64,000 bases of DNA, taken from positions 49,309 through 113,308 of the forward strand of contig DDCY01000002.1 of assembly GCA_002335865.1 (NCBI GenBank), given 5' to 3'. Position 1 is the stretch's first letter, and each line of letters begins with the position of its first letter. The DNA is from Saprospiraceae bacterium UBA1994. GTDB taxonomy: Bacteria; Bacteroidota; Bacteroidia; Chitinophagales; Saprospiraceae. Shown piece after piece: positions 55,133 through 64,000 of the stretch. The notes below the pieces were generated by a model. That model saw only the letters and a program-made list of their open reading frames with translations. It did not search any database and was not told the DNA's origin. Position numbers and translations under genes: made by a program.

Positions 55133-56899
55133 CTAGCCTACTCTATTCCATATTTTGTATAATATAACTCCTGCTATAGTAGCAGAAGATAAAGCTATCA
55201 ATGCGTTTAGAGTTTCCCCATATATAAGATAACCCGCACCAAATAAAGAACCGTAGACCAATACGATACCGAGCACTATCGCTAACAATCCACTCCCAAA
55301 TCTATCTTTAGTTATACTCAATTTATTTTTTAGAATCACTACTTTCCAACCTGGTGAGAATGGCTTAATTTTTTCATAGAATGAGACAAGCTTTTCATTT
55401 TCTGTAGGTCTTGTAGCATATGTCACTATCAACCAAACAACAGTTGTAATTACAATATTATAAAGTAACTTATGATGCCCCGGCATATATCCTACATCTT
55501 CCGGTGTAGACCCATCAAACCAAAGATGAAAATACAAGGCGATTAAAAAGGAGCAAATCATTGCAGCAATTTCTGTGTAGGCGTTTATTCTCCACCAAAA
55601 CCATCTTAAGATATAGATCAACCCAGTACCTGCACCTAACATTATTATAAGCTGAAAAGCAGCTTCAGCACTGGTGAGTGTAAGAGCTAGCAATGCTCCT
55701 AATACCATCATCACTGCTGTACTTATTCTACCAAGTATAACTAATTGCTTCTCGGAAGCTCGAGGATTTACAAATCTATGATAGACATCATTGACTATAT
55801 AAGATGAGCCCCAATTAAGATGACTACTAATCGTCGACATAAATCCAGCAAATAATGAAGCTAGAATGACTCCTAATAAACCCGCTGGCAAAAAGGTCAG
55901 CATTGCAGGATATGCGAGATCATCATTTATTATACTGGCGTCAATATTGGGAAATTTGGCGGCTAGAGAAGCATGGTCAGGAAATACAACAATGGATGCA
56001 AATGCAATCAGTATCCATGGCCAAGGCCTCAGGGCGTAATGCATTACGTTAAAAACGAAGGTAGCTGCAACTGCGTGTTTTTCATCCTTCGCAGCTAACA
56101 TTCTTTGAGCTATATAGCCACCTCCTCCTGGTTCTGCTCCTGGGTAATAACTTGCCCACCATTGTACGCATATAGGCAAGAGAAATAAAGTCATAAACAT
56201 ATTATCGTCCTGAGGTATAAAGGCCATCTTGGCTTGTATCTCTGGCTGACTTAGTAGATTGGTCAATCCACCAATCTGTGGTAGATCAAGTATATATACA
56301 GCAGCTAGTACAGTGCCAATCATCGCCAATATAAATTGAAAGAAATCTGTAAATAATATCCCTCTCAATCCACCTGACATCGAATAAAGAACGGTTACTA
56401 CACTTGCAATACCTAAAGTATGTATCGCAGGCAAATCGAACATTACACTACCAATTTTTATAGCGGCAAGGCATACTGTAGCCATTACTACAACATTGAA
56501 TAAGACTCCTAGATAAATAGCTCTAAACATACGAAGGAATGCAGCTGGCTTGCCACTATATCTCAGCTCATAAAATTCTAGATCGGTCATCACTCCAGAT
56601 CTCCTCCATAATTTAGCGTATAGAAATACGGTCAACATACCTGTAAGCAAAAAAGCCCACCATACCCAGTTTCCTGAGACTCCATTCTTCCGTACAATAT
56701 CCGTGACTAGATTGGGGGTATCCGCTGAAAACGTCGTCGCCACCATAGATATACCTAAAAGCCACCATGGCATATTCCTCCCACTCAGAAAAAAATCGAC
56801 AGAACTCTTACCTGCTTTTTTGGATGCCCACAGACCAATTAGTATTGTTACTAAAAAGTAACCTATAATAATTGCCCAATCAATAGTATGTAATTGCAT
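55133..56899 (-). CDS. Sodium:solute symporter (SSS family)
   Basis: The 588-residue membrane protein has about 13-14 hydrophobic helices. It opens AIIIGYFLVTILIGLWASKK and carries family motifs such as SVDFFLSGRNMPWWLLG, then GISMVATTFSADTPNLVTD and LLAGFMSTISSHLNWGSSY (the last including the helix-8 region that binds sodium). It starts 59 bases after the GH20 hexosaminidase in the same direction, so the likely cargo is an amino sugar or related product (inference). No sialic acid genes are present to support sialate. Confidence 0.92.
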   Translation of the reverse strand: MQLHTIDWAIIIGYFLVTILIGLWASKKAGKSSVDFFLSGRNMPWWLLGISMVATTFSADTPNLVTDIVRKNGVSGNWVWWAFLLTGMLTVFLYAKLWRRSGVMTDLEFYELRYSGKPAAFLRMFRAIYLGVLFNVVVMATVCLAAIKIGSVMFDLPAIHTLGIASVVTVLYSMSGGLRGILFTDFFQFILAMIGTVLAAVYILDLPQIGGLTNLLSQPEIQAKMAFIPQDDNMFMTLFLLPICVQWWASYYPGAEPGGGGYIAQRMLAAKDEKHAVAATFVFNVMHYALRPWPWILIAFASIVVFPDHASLAAKFPNIDASIINDDLAYPAMLTFLPAGLLGVILASLFAGFMSTISSHLNWGSSYIVNDVYHRFVNPRASEKQLVILGRISTAVMMVLGALLALTLTSAEAAFQLIIMLGAGTGLIYILRWFWWRINAYTEIAAMICSFLIALYFHLWFDGSTPEDVGYMPGHHKLLYNIVITTVVWLIVTYATRPTENEKLVSFYEKIKPFSPGWKVVILKNKLSITKDRFGSGLLAIVLGIVLVYGSLFGAGYLIYGETLNALIALSSATIAGVILYKIWNRVG

Positions 56900-56958
56900 T
56901 TATTATGTTTTTAGCTTTGTAGAAGTAAGATATACAATTGAAGTGATTTGGAGTTTAA

Positions 56959-59130
56959 CTATCTTACTACTATCTCATCTATGAAGAGCCATGCTCTATT
57001 TCCTGCACCTTGATTCCCTTCAGCAATAACTCCATGATCCATGGCCAATACTCTTATTGCAACTACATCCTTTTTATTAAGCATTAATTCTTGTGAATGA
57101 ATTTTGTGTTTAACATTATCCAACTTTTCTTGAATGTCCACTTTTTCAAATTCATCTTTTGTAATAGTTTTTACCCAAACATCAATTGACTTTGGTGGGT
57201 ATATCCATTGGCCAGGAGAATTGAAGGTACTCACTTGAATACTTTCTATATCAATAGTAGAATCAAAATTTAGAGTAGCATCCATAGATTCACCAGAGAA
57301 TCCTAACCATTCGTTACCACTATATTTTTCTTGAGAGCCTCGTATCCCATTGATAAGACTCAAGGCACCATATCCAGGATATGCTTGATTTGGCTCATTT
57401 TTCAAAGCGATTTCACAGCCCATTGCCTTATGCCATTTTACATCTACTATGGATGGTCGACCTTCTCTTCCACCATTCGACGCTGTAAAAGTATATTTTC
57501 CCGAACCATCTATTTGATATTTTGTCTCCTCTACTCCAAGCAATCTTGTTTCTCTTGGAGATGTCACTTTGATCGTGGCATTAGCTATTCGGTCTTTCAA
57601 TTTTATAAAAAGCTTTCCATTGTCACTTTTCGCAATAATATAATTCAGATCCAATGTATGATTGGCAATATTTACACCACTTTTCTCCCAATGATTAACA
57701 TGATCAGTATACCTTTTGAGAAAATCAGAATACTCTAGTTTATTATCTTTCCCTCTCCATAGCGTCTCTGACAAAGCTATCATACGACTGTAGGCCATAT
57801 ATTCAACTTGATCAAATGTGGGCATATATTCAGTCCATACATTACCTTGACCACCCAGGATATATTTATGATACGCTTCATCCAACTCATCAGGTATTGG
57901 ATCCCATTCATACACTTTCTGTAATGGCAAGTAACCACCAATAGCTAAAGGTTCAGTATCATTTACCGATTGATAATAATCAAAATAGCAATGTGATGTC
58001 GGCGTCATAATCACATTATGGCCTGATTCAGCCGCTTTTATTCCTCCTTTAATTCCTCTCCAACTCATTACGGTAGCATTCTCTGCTAGCCCTCCTTCCA
58101 AAATCTCATCCCAGCCTATTATTTGTTTTCCCTTTCCATTGATATACCTTTCCATTCGAGATATGAAGTAAGATTGGAGTCCGTGCTCATCTTTGAGTTC
58201 TTTAACACTAATAAGGTCCTGGCAAAATCTAGATTTTTTCCAAGCATCTTTTGGTGCTTCATCACCACCAATATGAATGTATTTGGAAGGAAAAAGAGAA
58301 ACGACTTCATCGATCACATCCTCCAAAAATGAAAAGGTCTGCTCAGTTGGACAATAAATATTAGAAAACACTCCCCATTTGGTAGCTGTGCGGTATTCTG
58401 TATCTACGCATCCCAATTCTGGATATGCAGCCAAAGCGGCAAGGCTATGTCCAGGCATTTCTATTTCAGGTATTACTACGATCCCATAAGATTGAGCGTA
58501 ATCTACGATCTCTTTCACTTCTTCCTGAGTATAAAATCCACCATACCGCTTACCATCATACTGAGGAGGCACATCACTATAATGACCTACTAAAGTTGAA
58601 TCTCTATAAGCGGATATACTTTGCAGTTTTGGATATTTTTTAATCTCGATTCTCCAGCCTTGGTCTTCGGTAAGATGCCAATGAAAATAATTAAACTTGT
58701 AATAAGCCAGCATGTCGACATACTTTTTGATATCTGCAACATCAAAAATATGCCTAGCCACATCCAAATGCATCCCTCTATAATGAAATTTAGGCTGATC
58801 AAAAATTTTCAATTCGGGAACTATACCACTATTACTATAGTCTTTTAACTGCCTCAGAGTTTGGGTCGCATACCTTATACCCATAGAATCTGCCACAACA
58901 ATAGAAATACTTTTTTTGAGAATAGTGATTTGGAAAGCCTCGGCTTCCATAGACGTATCTATAGATATATCGATACCTTTACGACTGATGTCAACTAAAT
59001 TATCAGATAGCTTTTCGTAACTAATGGGCTCAGGCACTAGACTAGGAAGTGCAATATCTTTATCAGTACACCCATAACAAAAACTAAGCAAAAACCCGAC
59101 AAGCAAAACTAATTCTAAAATGTATCGCAT
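56959..59130 (-). CDS. Beta-N-acetylhexosaminidase, GH20 lipoprotein
   Basis: The 723-residue protein has a lipobox (FLLSFCYGCTDKD), a small N-terminal GH20b domain and a GH20 TIM barrel that starts YRGMHLDVARHIFDVADI. It shows NYFHWHLTEDQGWRIEIKK, then GIVVIPEIEMPGHSLAALAA and the catalytic Asp-Glu pair in HIGGDEAPKDAW near residue 290. A C-terminal fn3/discoidin-like extension follows (QAYPGYGALSLINGIRG), as in many Bacteroidota chitobiases. It cleaves terminal N-acetylhexosamine from chitin oligomers or glycoproteins at the cell surface. The downstream symporter probably imports the product. Confidence 0.93.
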   Translation of the reverse strand: MRYILELVLLVGFLLSFCYGCTDKDIALPSLVPEPISYEKLSDNLVDISRKGIDISIDTSMEAEAFQITILKKSISIVVADSMGIRYATQTLRQLKDYSNSGIVPELKIFDQPKFHYRGMHLDVARHIFDVADIKKYVDMLAYYKFNYFHWHLTEDQGWRIEIKKYPKLQSISAYRDSTLVGHYSDVPPQYDGKRYGGFYTQEEVKEIVDYAQSYGIVVIPEIEMPGHSLAALAAYPELGCVDTEYRTATKWGVFSNIYCPTEQTFSFLEDVIDEVVSLFPSKYIHIGGDEAPKDAWKKSRFCQDLISVKELKDEHGLQSYFISRMERYINGKGKQIIGWDEILEGGLAENATVMSWRGIKGGIKAAESGHNVIMTPTSHCYFDYYQSVNDTEPLAIGGYLPLQKVYEWDPIPDELDEAYHKYILGGQGNVWTEYMPTFDQVEYMAYSRMIALSETLWRGKDNKLEYSDFLKRYTDHVNHWEKSGVNIANHTLDLNYIIAKSDNGKLFIKLKDRIANATIKVTSPRETRLLGVEETKYQIDGSGKYTFTASNGGREGRPSIVDVKWHKAMGCEIALKNEPNQAYPGYGALSLINGIRGSQEKYSGNEWLGFSGESMDATLNFDSTIDIESIQVSTFNSPGQWIYPPKSIDVWVKTITKDEFEKVDIQEKLDNVKHKIHSQELMLNKKDVVAIRVLAMDHGVIAEGNQGAGNRAWLFIDEIVVR

Positions 59131-59466
59131 ACACCTAAAAGTACAAAATCAAAATATACGAGATAAGATAAGAAGAATAAAAAAGCCTGAACATTGAAGA
59201 AATCAGAGTCTTTATTGCTGTATGAATGAAAACCAATGACTAAATTATGAAACAATCCATAATGTCGTGGAACTGCAATACTAGGTTTTCATTATTATTC
59301 AAGATAAATATATATTTCGAAAATTTAATCTGACACAGGTTTTATATTCCATAAAATTAAGACAAAATTATCCTATCCTATTACAGATAATTGTACGTAT
59401 TTTAACTGTTTTTCTATGCTTTTAATTTCAAATATTGAGATTGAAAGTTTCCTTCGGTATAAAGTA
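59131..59466. other. Gene-poor stretch between two minus-strand genes
   Basis: No supported gene or RNA in about 340 AT-rich bases upstream of the hexosaminidase; the terminator of the next gene borders it. Confidence 0.5.
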
Positions 59467-59494
59467 AAAAAGCCACCATTTCTGGCGGCTTTTT
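59467..59494 (-). terminator. Rho-independent terminator after the NTF2-like lipoprotein gene
   Basis: AAAAAGCCACC and GGCGGCTTTTT (59484-59494) form an 11-base stem with one mismatch and a six-base loop. On the minus strand it is followed by a T-run, 26 bases after the stop at 59521. Confidence 0.8.
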
Positions 59495-59520
59495 CTATAC
59501 AAACTATATTTTTGATATAA

Positions 59521-60033
59521 TTACTTTCCTTGTAAAATATTAGTTGATGCAGTCAGATCACCATAAAATTGCTGATAAATAATCTTACCACTTTCGTCAA
59601 AATCAAAAGATTCATAAAGGCGTAAATCAGATTGAATTGCTTCAGTTGAGTCGGTAGCCTCTTTTGTAGTCCTCCATATACCATAGTAACGAACAGATCC
59701 GTCCACTTTCTTAGTCACAGAATTTACTCCAGGCAAAAGGTTAATTTCACTAATTATTTCAAAATCATACAGGTCCCACCCTGCTTGATCCATAACCTTA
59801 ATTTCGGCTACTGTAACAGAATCATTTACGGCTCCTATTCTCGTGTTTAGCATAACTGCATTTTCGCTATATAATGCGTCATAGTCTAAGGATTCTTTTT
59901 GATATCCATTAAGATAAGACATAACAGTTTGCGAATTTTTTTCAAAAGCATCAATACCAGCAGTATTTTCTACTCCATTTTGGCAGCTATAAAGCATACC
60001 TACTAGAAAAATTAATGTGTAGTGTAATTTCAT
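59521..60033 (-). CDS. NTF2-like (SnoaL-type) lipoprotein
   Basis: The 170-residue protein has a lipobox (FLVGMLYSCQNG). The mature part has the NTF2/SnoaL alpha-beta layout: a helical start (VMSYLNGYQKESLDYDALYS), ENAVMLNTRI, and strands RYYGIWRTTKEATDSTEAIQ and KIIYQQFYGDLT. NTF2-like lipoproteins occur widely in Bacteroidota and bind small hydrophobic ligands or are enzymes; here no catalytic residues can be assigned. It is a single-gene unit with its own terminator. Confidence 0.75.
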   Translation of the reverse strand: MKLHYTLIFLVGMLYSCQNGVENTAGIDAFEKNSQTVMSYLNGYQKESLDYDALYSENAVMLNTRIGAVNDSVTVAEIKVMDQAGWDLYDFEIISEINLLPGVNSVTKKVDGSVRYYGIWRTTKEATDSTEAIQSDLRLYESFDFDESGKIIYQQFYGDLTASTNILQGK

Positions 60034-60296
60034 AATATAATTTTAATAAGTTAGTTTGATTCAAATGTACGTTTTAAAAAACAAATGAAAAAAGTAACAA
60101 TATTAGCGGTATCAGAGGTATTGGACTAAGAAAAATAATTTATAAGCACATATCTGAATTAGCATTTATGGTACTAGCTGCCACGATAGAGGATATTGTC
60201 ATGATGGTATGAAGATAAGTCAACTTAGCACTCTTTTTAGTTATCATCCATTGATAGGGGCAGAATAAAGTATTACTATTACGTTACGATGCAAAT

Positions 60297-60329
60297 AAAA
60301 AAGGAGTTACGACAATGTCGTAACTCCTT
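60297..60329 (-). terminator. Rho-independent terminator of the tRNA transcript
   Basis: AAGGAGTTACGA at 60301-60312 and TCGTAACTCCTT at 60318-60329 form a perfect 12-base stem with a five-base loop. On the minus strand it is followed by a T-run at 60295-60302. It ends the two-tRNA transcript. Confidence 0.9.
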
Positions 60330-60341
60330 GGTAATCAACCG

Positions 60342-60416
60342 TCGGGATACCAGGATTCGAACCTGGGGCCCCCTGCTCCCAAAGCAGGTGCGCTAACCGA
60401 GCTGCGCTACATCCCG
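60342..60416 (-). tRNA. tRNA-Pro (anticodon TGG)
   Basis: On the minus strand the gene reads CGGGATGTAGCGCAGCTCGG and on, with acceptor stem CGGGATG pairing TATCCCG (one G-T), anticodon arm CCTGC-TTTGGGA-GCAGG giving anticodon TGG, and T arm CCAGGTTCGAATCCTGG. Discriminator base A is at 60342; CCA is not encoded. It lies 15 bases downstream of tRNA-Ser, so both are co-transcribed. Confidence 0.97.
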
Positions 60417-60431
60417 AAATGTATTTTTTTG

Positions 60432-60518
<87 letters not shown>

Positions 60519-60695
60519 ATTCTACTGGGCTTGCTCTTCTTCTAAAGCGATGCAAAGATATATCGTTATTGATTAAATCCAAGGATTATATAGAGATATT
60601 ACTAACCCAAAAACATGCCCTAGTATAACCATCTAAAAATCATATAATTAGATAATTATATTGTATTTTAGAATTCTAATTATCTAGAATGCATC

Positions 60696-62807
60696 ATGAT
60701 ATTTTGGGGGAATAAACCGTTTGGACGGCTAGTAATAGCTTTAATTATTGGTATCGTAACGTCTCGATACTACCCCATCTACTGCAATCACTTATACCTT
60801 ATCTTCGGAATTCTCTTTACTATATTTCTAGTTTCTACAAAAAACAAATCTAGATATCGGGAATATTATACAGGAACCCTCCTAATATTGGTGACATTTC
60901 TACTTGGATATACTCGGTACTCTTCGCTTCATCCAAATATGGATTGGACACATTACTCCCATAGTCTCGATGATACTCACATGTATATGAGTGCTAAAAT
61001 TCTAACTATCCCTAAGAAAACAACTCGATACAGTTGTTATATACAAATAAATGCCATCGGAAGTAGTATAGACTCGATGAATAATGTGACCGGTAAAATA
61101 ACTGCATATTTCAAACTCGAAGATAGTATTGCGAGTACTTATAGTCCAGGTGATGAAATCCTTTTTAATGGATATGTAATAGCGCTCAGACATTCAAGGA
61201 ACCCAAATACATTTGACTTTAATGATTACTTAAAAACAAAGCATATATTCCATAGAGTAGATATAGCACCAGAGTTACATTCTAGTACATCGAAGAACTT
61301 GGCTAACCCAATAGAAAGATTAGCAAATAAAATACGGTCACATGCACTCAAAACATTTGATAAATATCTCGATAACAATGACCATCGCAGTCTAACAGCC
61401 GCAATGGTACTCGGATTTAGAAATACAATAAATCCTGAACTATATGCCTCCTACACCAAAAGCGGTGCTGTTCACGTCTTGGCTGTATCTGGTCTACATG
61501 TTGGGATACTGTGTCAGATTATATTGTTCTTTCTCAATAAGCTATTTAAATCAAGCAACAGAGACAAATTGATCAAGTTATCCTTACTAGCTTTTTCTAC
61601 AAGTACTTATATAATAATAACTGGTGGATCTGCAGCAGTGATGAGGGCCTCTGTTATGATAATCATCTACTATGTAGGCAAATACTGGGCTGACAGAGTG
61701 GATAGCTATAATGTCTTATCTATGACCGCTTTTTTCTTAATGATATATGATCCATATATGATTTTCCAAGCTAGTTTTCAATTCTCCTTTCTAGCTCTCT
61801 TAAGTATCCTTTATTTCTATAAACCGATATATGAATGGCTATTTAATCATATCGAAATAAGCTCAAGGTTAATTAACTACATATGGCAAATGATTGCATT
61901 ATCTATGTCAGCACAGATATTAGTCGCTCCATTAACTATATATTATTTTCACAAATTCCCTACCTATTTTTGGTTAAGTGGAATAGTGGCTGTACCTGCT
62001 GCATACTGCGTATTGGTATTAGGAATACTAATGATAATTATAGAATATATTTTACCCTTCGCTAATGAAATTATCGAAATACTACTAACCTCAATTTTTG
62101 AGGTTTTTATATACTCAATTCAAACTATCGAACATCTACCATTGGCAACTATTGATAATCTCTGGCTATATATTCATGAGTTGCTATTACTGTACATATC
62201 TCTTTGTTTATTTTTGGCTGCTAGGCATGCACTCAAAGCAAATTATATCCTAGCGTCCCTCACTGTTTTTATGATATTCACCTTGTCTAGATACCACTAT
62301 ACTAATGAAAGCGAAACTCAAGCAGCAGTAACAATCTATGATAATTACAAGGGCCATATAATTGACTTCTATGATGGAAGAACTTGCTATAGTATTTGTA
62401 GTGAGCAACTTGCTGAAAAGACGGTAGAATTTATCACATCGAATAATCGCATTAATAGAAAAATCACTGAATTAATAGACCTAAATCCACTAGAAGCTAT
62501 CAATAAAATGAGTTTTATTAAATCACAAAATTTAATTCAATTTAAAGATGAATCGATATTACTCCTTGATAGCAATTATATAGATCATAAAAATCCAATT
62601 GATATAAATACTGCAATCGTACTAGGTGGCATGAAAAGCAGAATGGATACTATAAAAAAATATGTGAGGGCAGATAAATGGATCATTACACAAAGTGAAA
62701 AACAGTACAAGCAACTAAAATGGAAGCAATGGTGCGATCAAAATGCTATCGAATGCGTCTCTATAAAAGATCATGGAGCCTATAGTTATGACATACTGAA
62801 TAAATAA
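60696..62807 (+). CDS. comEC: ComEC/Rec2-type DNA uptake channel
   Basis: The 703-residue membrane protein is the inner-membrane channel for single-stranded DNA in natural transformation. It has N-terminal helices with a soluble OB-like domain at about residues 90-190, and the Competence domain (SGAVHVLAVSGLHVGILCQI at about 252-271, GGSAAVMRASVMIIIYYVGK) with about 10 helices. The C-terminal 170 residues contain no HxHxDH, so the metallo-beta-lactamase-like domain of longer ComEC proteins is absent, as in many Bacteroidota. It is followed after 17 bases by a helix-hairpin-helix protein, a likely partner. Confidence 0.92.
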   Translation: MIFWGNKPFGRLVIALIIGIVTSRYYPIYCNHLYLIFGILFTIFLVSTKNKSRYREYYTGTLLILVTFLLGYTRYSSLHPNMDWTHYSHSLDDTHMYMSAKILTIPKKTTRYSCYIQINAIGSSIDSMNNVTGKITAYFKLEDSIASTYSPGDEILFNGYVIALRHSRNPNTFDFNDYLKTKHIFHRVDIAPELHSSTSKNLANPIERLANKIRSHALKTFDKYLDNNDHRSLTAAMVLGFRNTINPELYASYTKSGAVHVLAVSGLHVGILCQIILFFLNKLFKSSNRDKLIKLSLLAFSTSTYIIITGGSAAVMRASVMIIIYYVGKYWADRVDSYNVLSMTAFFLMIYDPYMIFQASFQFSFLALLSILYFYKPIYEWLFNHIEISSRLINYIWQMIALSMSAQILVAPLTIYYFHKFPTYFWLSGIVAVPAAYCVLVLGILMIIIEYILPFANEIIEILLTSIFEVFIYSIQTIEHLPLATIDNLWLYIHELLLLYISLCLFLAARHALKANYILASLTVFMIFTLSRYHYTNESETQAAVTIYDNYKGHIIDFYDGRTCYSICSEQLAEKTVEFITSNNRINRKITELIDLNPLEAINKMSFIKSQNLIQFKDESILLLDSNYIDHKNPIDINTAIVLGGMKSRMDTIKKYVRADKWIITQSEKQYKQLKWKQWCDQNAIECVSIKDHGAYSYDILNK

Positions 62808-62824
62808 TAATTAAAGAATGCAAA

Positions 62825-63880
62825 ATGAGCCTTAGAAAAATTAGAAAACAAATCCATTATCATTCTACTCAAATATGGGGTGTAACTGTCGTACTATTTA
62901 TAATATTTGGTTTAATAATCTTAGGTCAGTACTCGTCATGGAATCATGTCAACACTGAGTACAATAATGAAGAGCACATATCAATCCTAACTTCGCTTCA
63001 AACTAGATCAGCAGAAAGAGACCTAACGGCAAAGAAAAAATATTCAAAAAAAAATCGCATTGAACCACATAAGTTTGACCCAAATACAATATCGAAAGAT
63101 GAACTAATGGATATGGGAATAAAAGAATCGATTGCAAGATCATGGACTAATTATACTTCTAAAGGCGGAAAGTTTAAAAAGGCTGAAGATCTCAAGAAGT
63201 TGTATTCTATGAATGATTATTTATATAATAAACTAAACTCTTTTGTAGAAATAAAGAATCAAAAAAAAGAAAATAAACATAAAAGCAATCAATACAAAAA
63301 GAATAAAACATGGGTAAAAAATAAGTATAAAAACAATAATTATACATACAATCAAAAAGATAGCACTTCATATCAAAATAATGCCATTGACGCTATAAGT
63401 GACATTGAAAGAAAAGAGTACAATGCAGAATTTAAAGCATCCCGAAAGGAGAAAAGCAGCGGATTGGCTGATAATTATATAATAGTACTAAATACAACGG
63501 ATAGTACAGAATTACTCATGCTAAATGGAATTGGACATGTACTTTCATCACGTATAATTAAGTATAGAGACAAACTTGGTGGATTTCATAATATAAATCA
63601 ACTACTCGAAGTTTATGGAGTAAAAGCTGCCTTAATAAGTAAAATAATGAACAAAATTAGTTTTGAAGGTACTCTCAAAAAGATAGACCTTAATTACATT
63701 ACCGTAGATTCTTTAGTACAACATCCATATTTCGATTACTCTACTGCCAATATATTTATCAATTATCGAAATCATCATGGACCGTATAAAGGATTAGATG
63801 ATGTAAAAAAAATAATTGCGATTAAGCAGTATTGGTTAGACGAAGTATCTCCTTATTTTAGCTATTCAATTGATAAATAA
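62825..63880 (+). CDS. Membrane-anchored helix-hairpin-helix protein (ComEA-like)
   Basis: The 351-residue protein has one N-terminal membrane helix (WGVTVVLFIIFGLIILGQY) and then three helix-hairpin-helix DNA-binding segments: about 78-142 (FDPNTISKDELMDMGIKESI), about 218-275 (NTTDSTELLMLNGIGHVLSS, a classical HhH) and about 285-350 (IDLNYITVDSLVQHPYFDYS). A Lys/Asn/Tyr-rich charged linker at about 145-215 joins the first two. This layout is the Bacteroidota counterpart of ComEA, which binds incoming DNA in the periplasm. It follows comEC by 17 bases in the same unit. Confidence 0.88.
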   Translation: MSLRKIRKQIHYHSTQIWGVTVVLFIIFGLIILGQYSSWNHVNTEYNNEEHISILTSLQTRSAERDLTAKKKYSKKNRIEPHKFDPNTISKDELMDMGIKESIARSWTNYTSKGGKFKKAEDLKKLYSMNDYLYNKLNSFVEIKNQKKENKHKSNQYKKNKTWVKNKYKNNNYTYNQKDSTSYQNNAIDAISDIERKEYNAEFKASRKEKSSGLADNYIIVLNTTDSTELLMLNGIGHVLSSRIIKYRDKLGGFHNINQLLEVYGVKAALISKIMNKISFEGTLKKIDLNYITVDSLVQHPYFDYSTANIFINYRNHHGPYKGLDDVKKIIAIKQYWLDEVSPYFSYSIDK

Positions 63881-63932
63881 CATAACTATCCAAATACAAT
63901 AATAAGCCTTTGTAAATACAATTGTACAAGCG

Positions 63933-63969
63933 AAAAAAGATGATTGGTAATCCCAATCATCTTTTTTTT
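63933..63969 (+). terminator. Rho-independent terminator after the comEC unit
   Basis: AAAAAAGATGATTGG and CCAATCATCTTTTTT form a perfect 15-base stem with a five-base loop, followed by a T-run. It ends the comEC-HhH transcript. Confidence 0.92.
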
Positions 63970-64000
63970 AACAAGCAAGACTTAATGTAACTTATACATG

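Overview
The window is chromosomal DNA of a low-GC, Gram-negative Bacteroidota bacterium, most like the marine or freshwater Saprospiraceae/Flavobacteria-type lineages. Supporting features are an LpxD for lipid A, several large secreted proteins that end in type IX secretion (T9SS) sorting domains, a remnant of a gliding-motility-type (CHU_C) C-terminal domain, DUF4199 membrane proteins, a TonB-box-type protein, A-rich leaders without Shine-Dalgarno sites, and -7 boxes of the TAnnTTTG type. The assignment below phylum level is inference. No phage, insertion sequence, integrase, CRISPR array or rRNA operon was seen. The content is mainly housekeeping genes and secreted proteins.

Layout. 1-5.5 kb: ECF sigma factor with a membrane anti-sigma-like partner cut by the window edge, a frameshifted small gene, endonuclease III, an acyl-CoA reductase, a degenerate 88-bp tandem repeat and an RluD-type pseudouridine synthase, then an outer-membrane barrel. 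5.6-12.2 kb: a tail-specific protease, a secreted Met-rich protein, a fatty acid hydroxylase, a TonB-domain protein and an RGG-tailed DEAD-box helicase. 12.3-18.1 kb: a lipoprotein amidase overlapping a large methyltransferase, then an ABC-2 exporter pair followed by BioY. 18.5-25.6 kb: a YyaL/SSP411 thioredoxin-domain lipoprotein, lpxD with two small overlapping membrane genes, and hemC - inactivated exonuclease - hemD. 25.7-31.4 kb: secreted proteins and tyrosine catabolism (hppD with a divergent MarR regulator and a clear palindromic operator). 31.6-37 kb: glycerol kinase, galK/galE and a family 2 glycosyltransferase. 37-48 kb: CotH-type T9SS protein coupled to a lipoprotein, DUF4199 gene and its decayed paralogue, an inactive-type dihydroorotase with a BatA/vWA protein, and a T9SS endonuclease I. 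48-64 kb: a VPS10/BNR propeller protein, an aminotransferase remnant, di-haem peroxidase, PspC, a GH20 hexosaminidase with an SSS symporter, two tRNAs, and ComEC with a helix-hairpin-helix partner.

The most informative unexpected structure is gene decay and pseudo-enzymes. At least four reading frames are recognisably homologous to known families or clearly coding-like but carry in-frame stops or frameshifts (20.8-21.1, 40.5-41.0, 48.0-48.3 and 52.0-52.4 kb). Two intact genes have lost catalytic residues: a DEDDh exonuclease homologue locked between hemC and hemD, and a dihydroorotase homologue beside a vWA protein. I did not find a convincing new multi-gene defence or biosynthetic system. 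The best candidates for new biology are the pseudo-exonuclease in the haem operon, the amidase-methyltransferase pair, the lpxD-linked small membrane proteins, and the CotH-lipoprotein pair.
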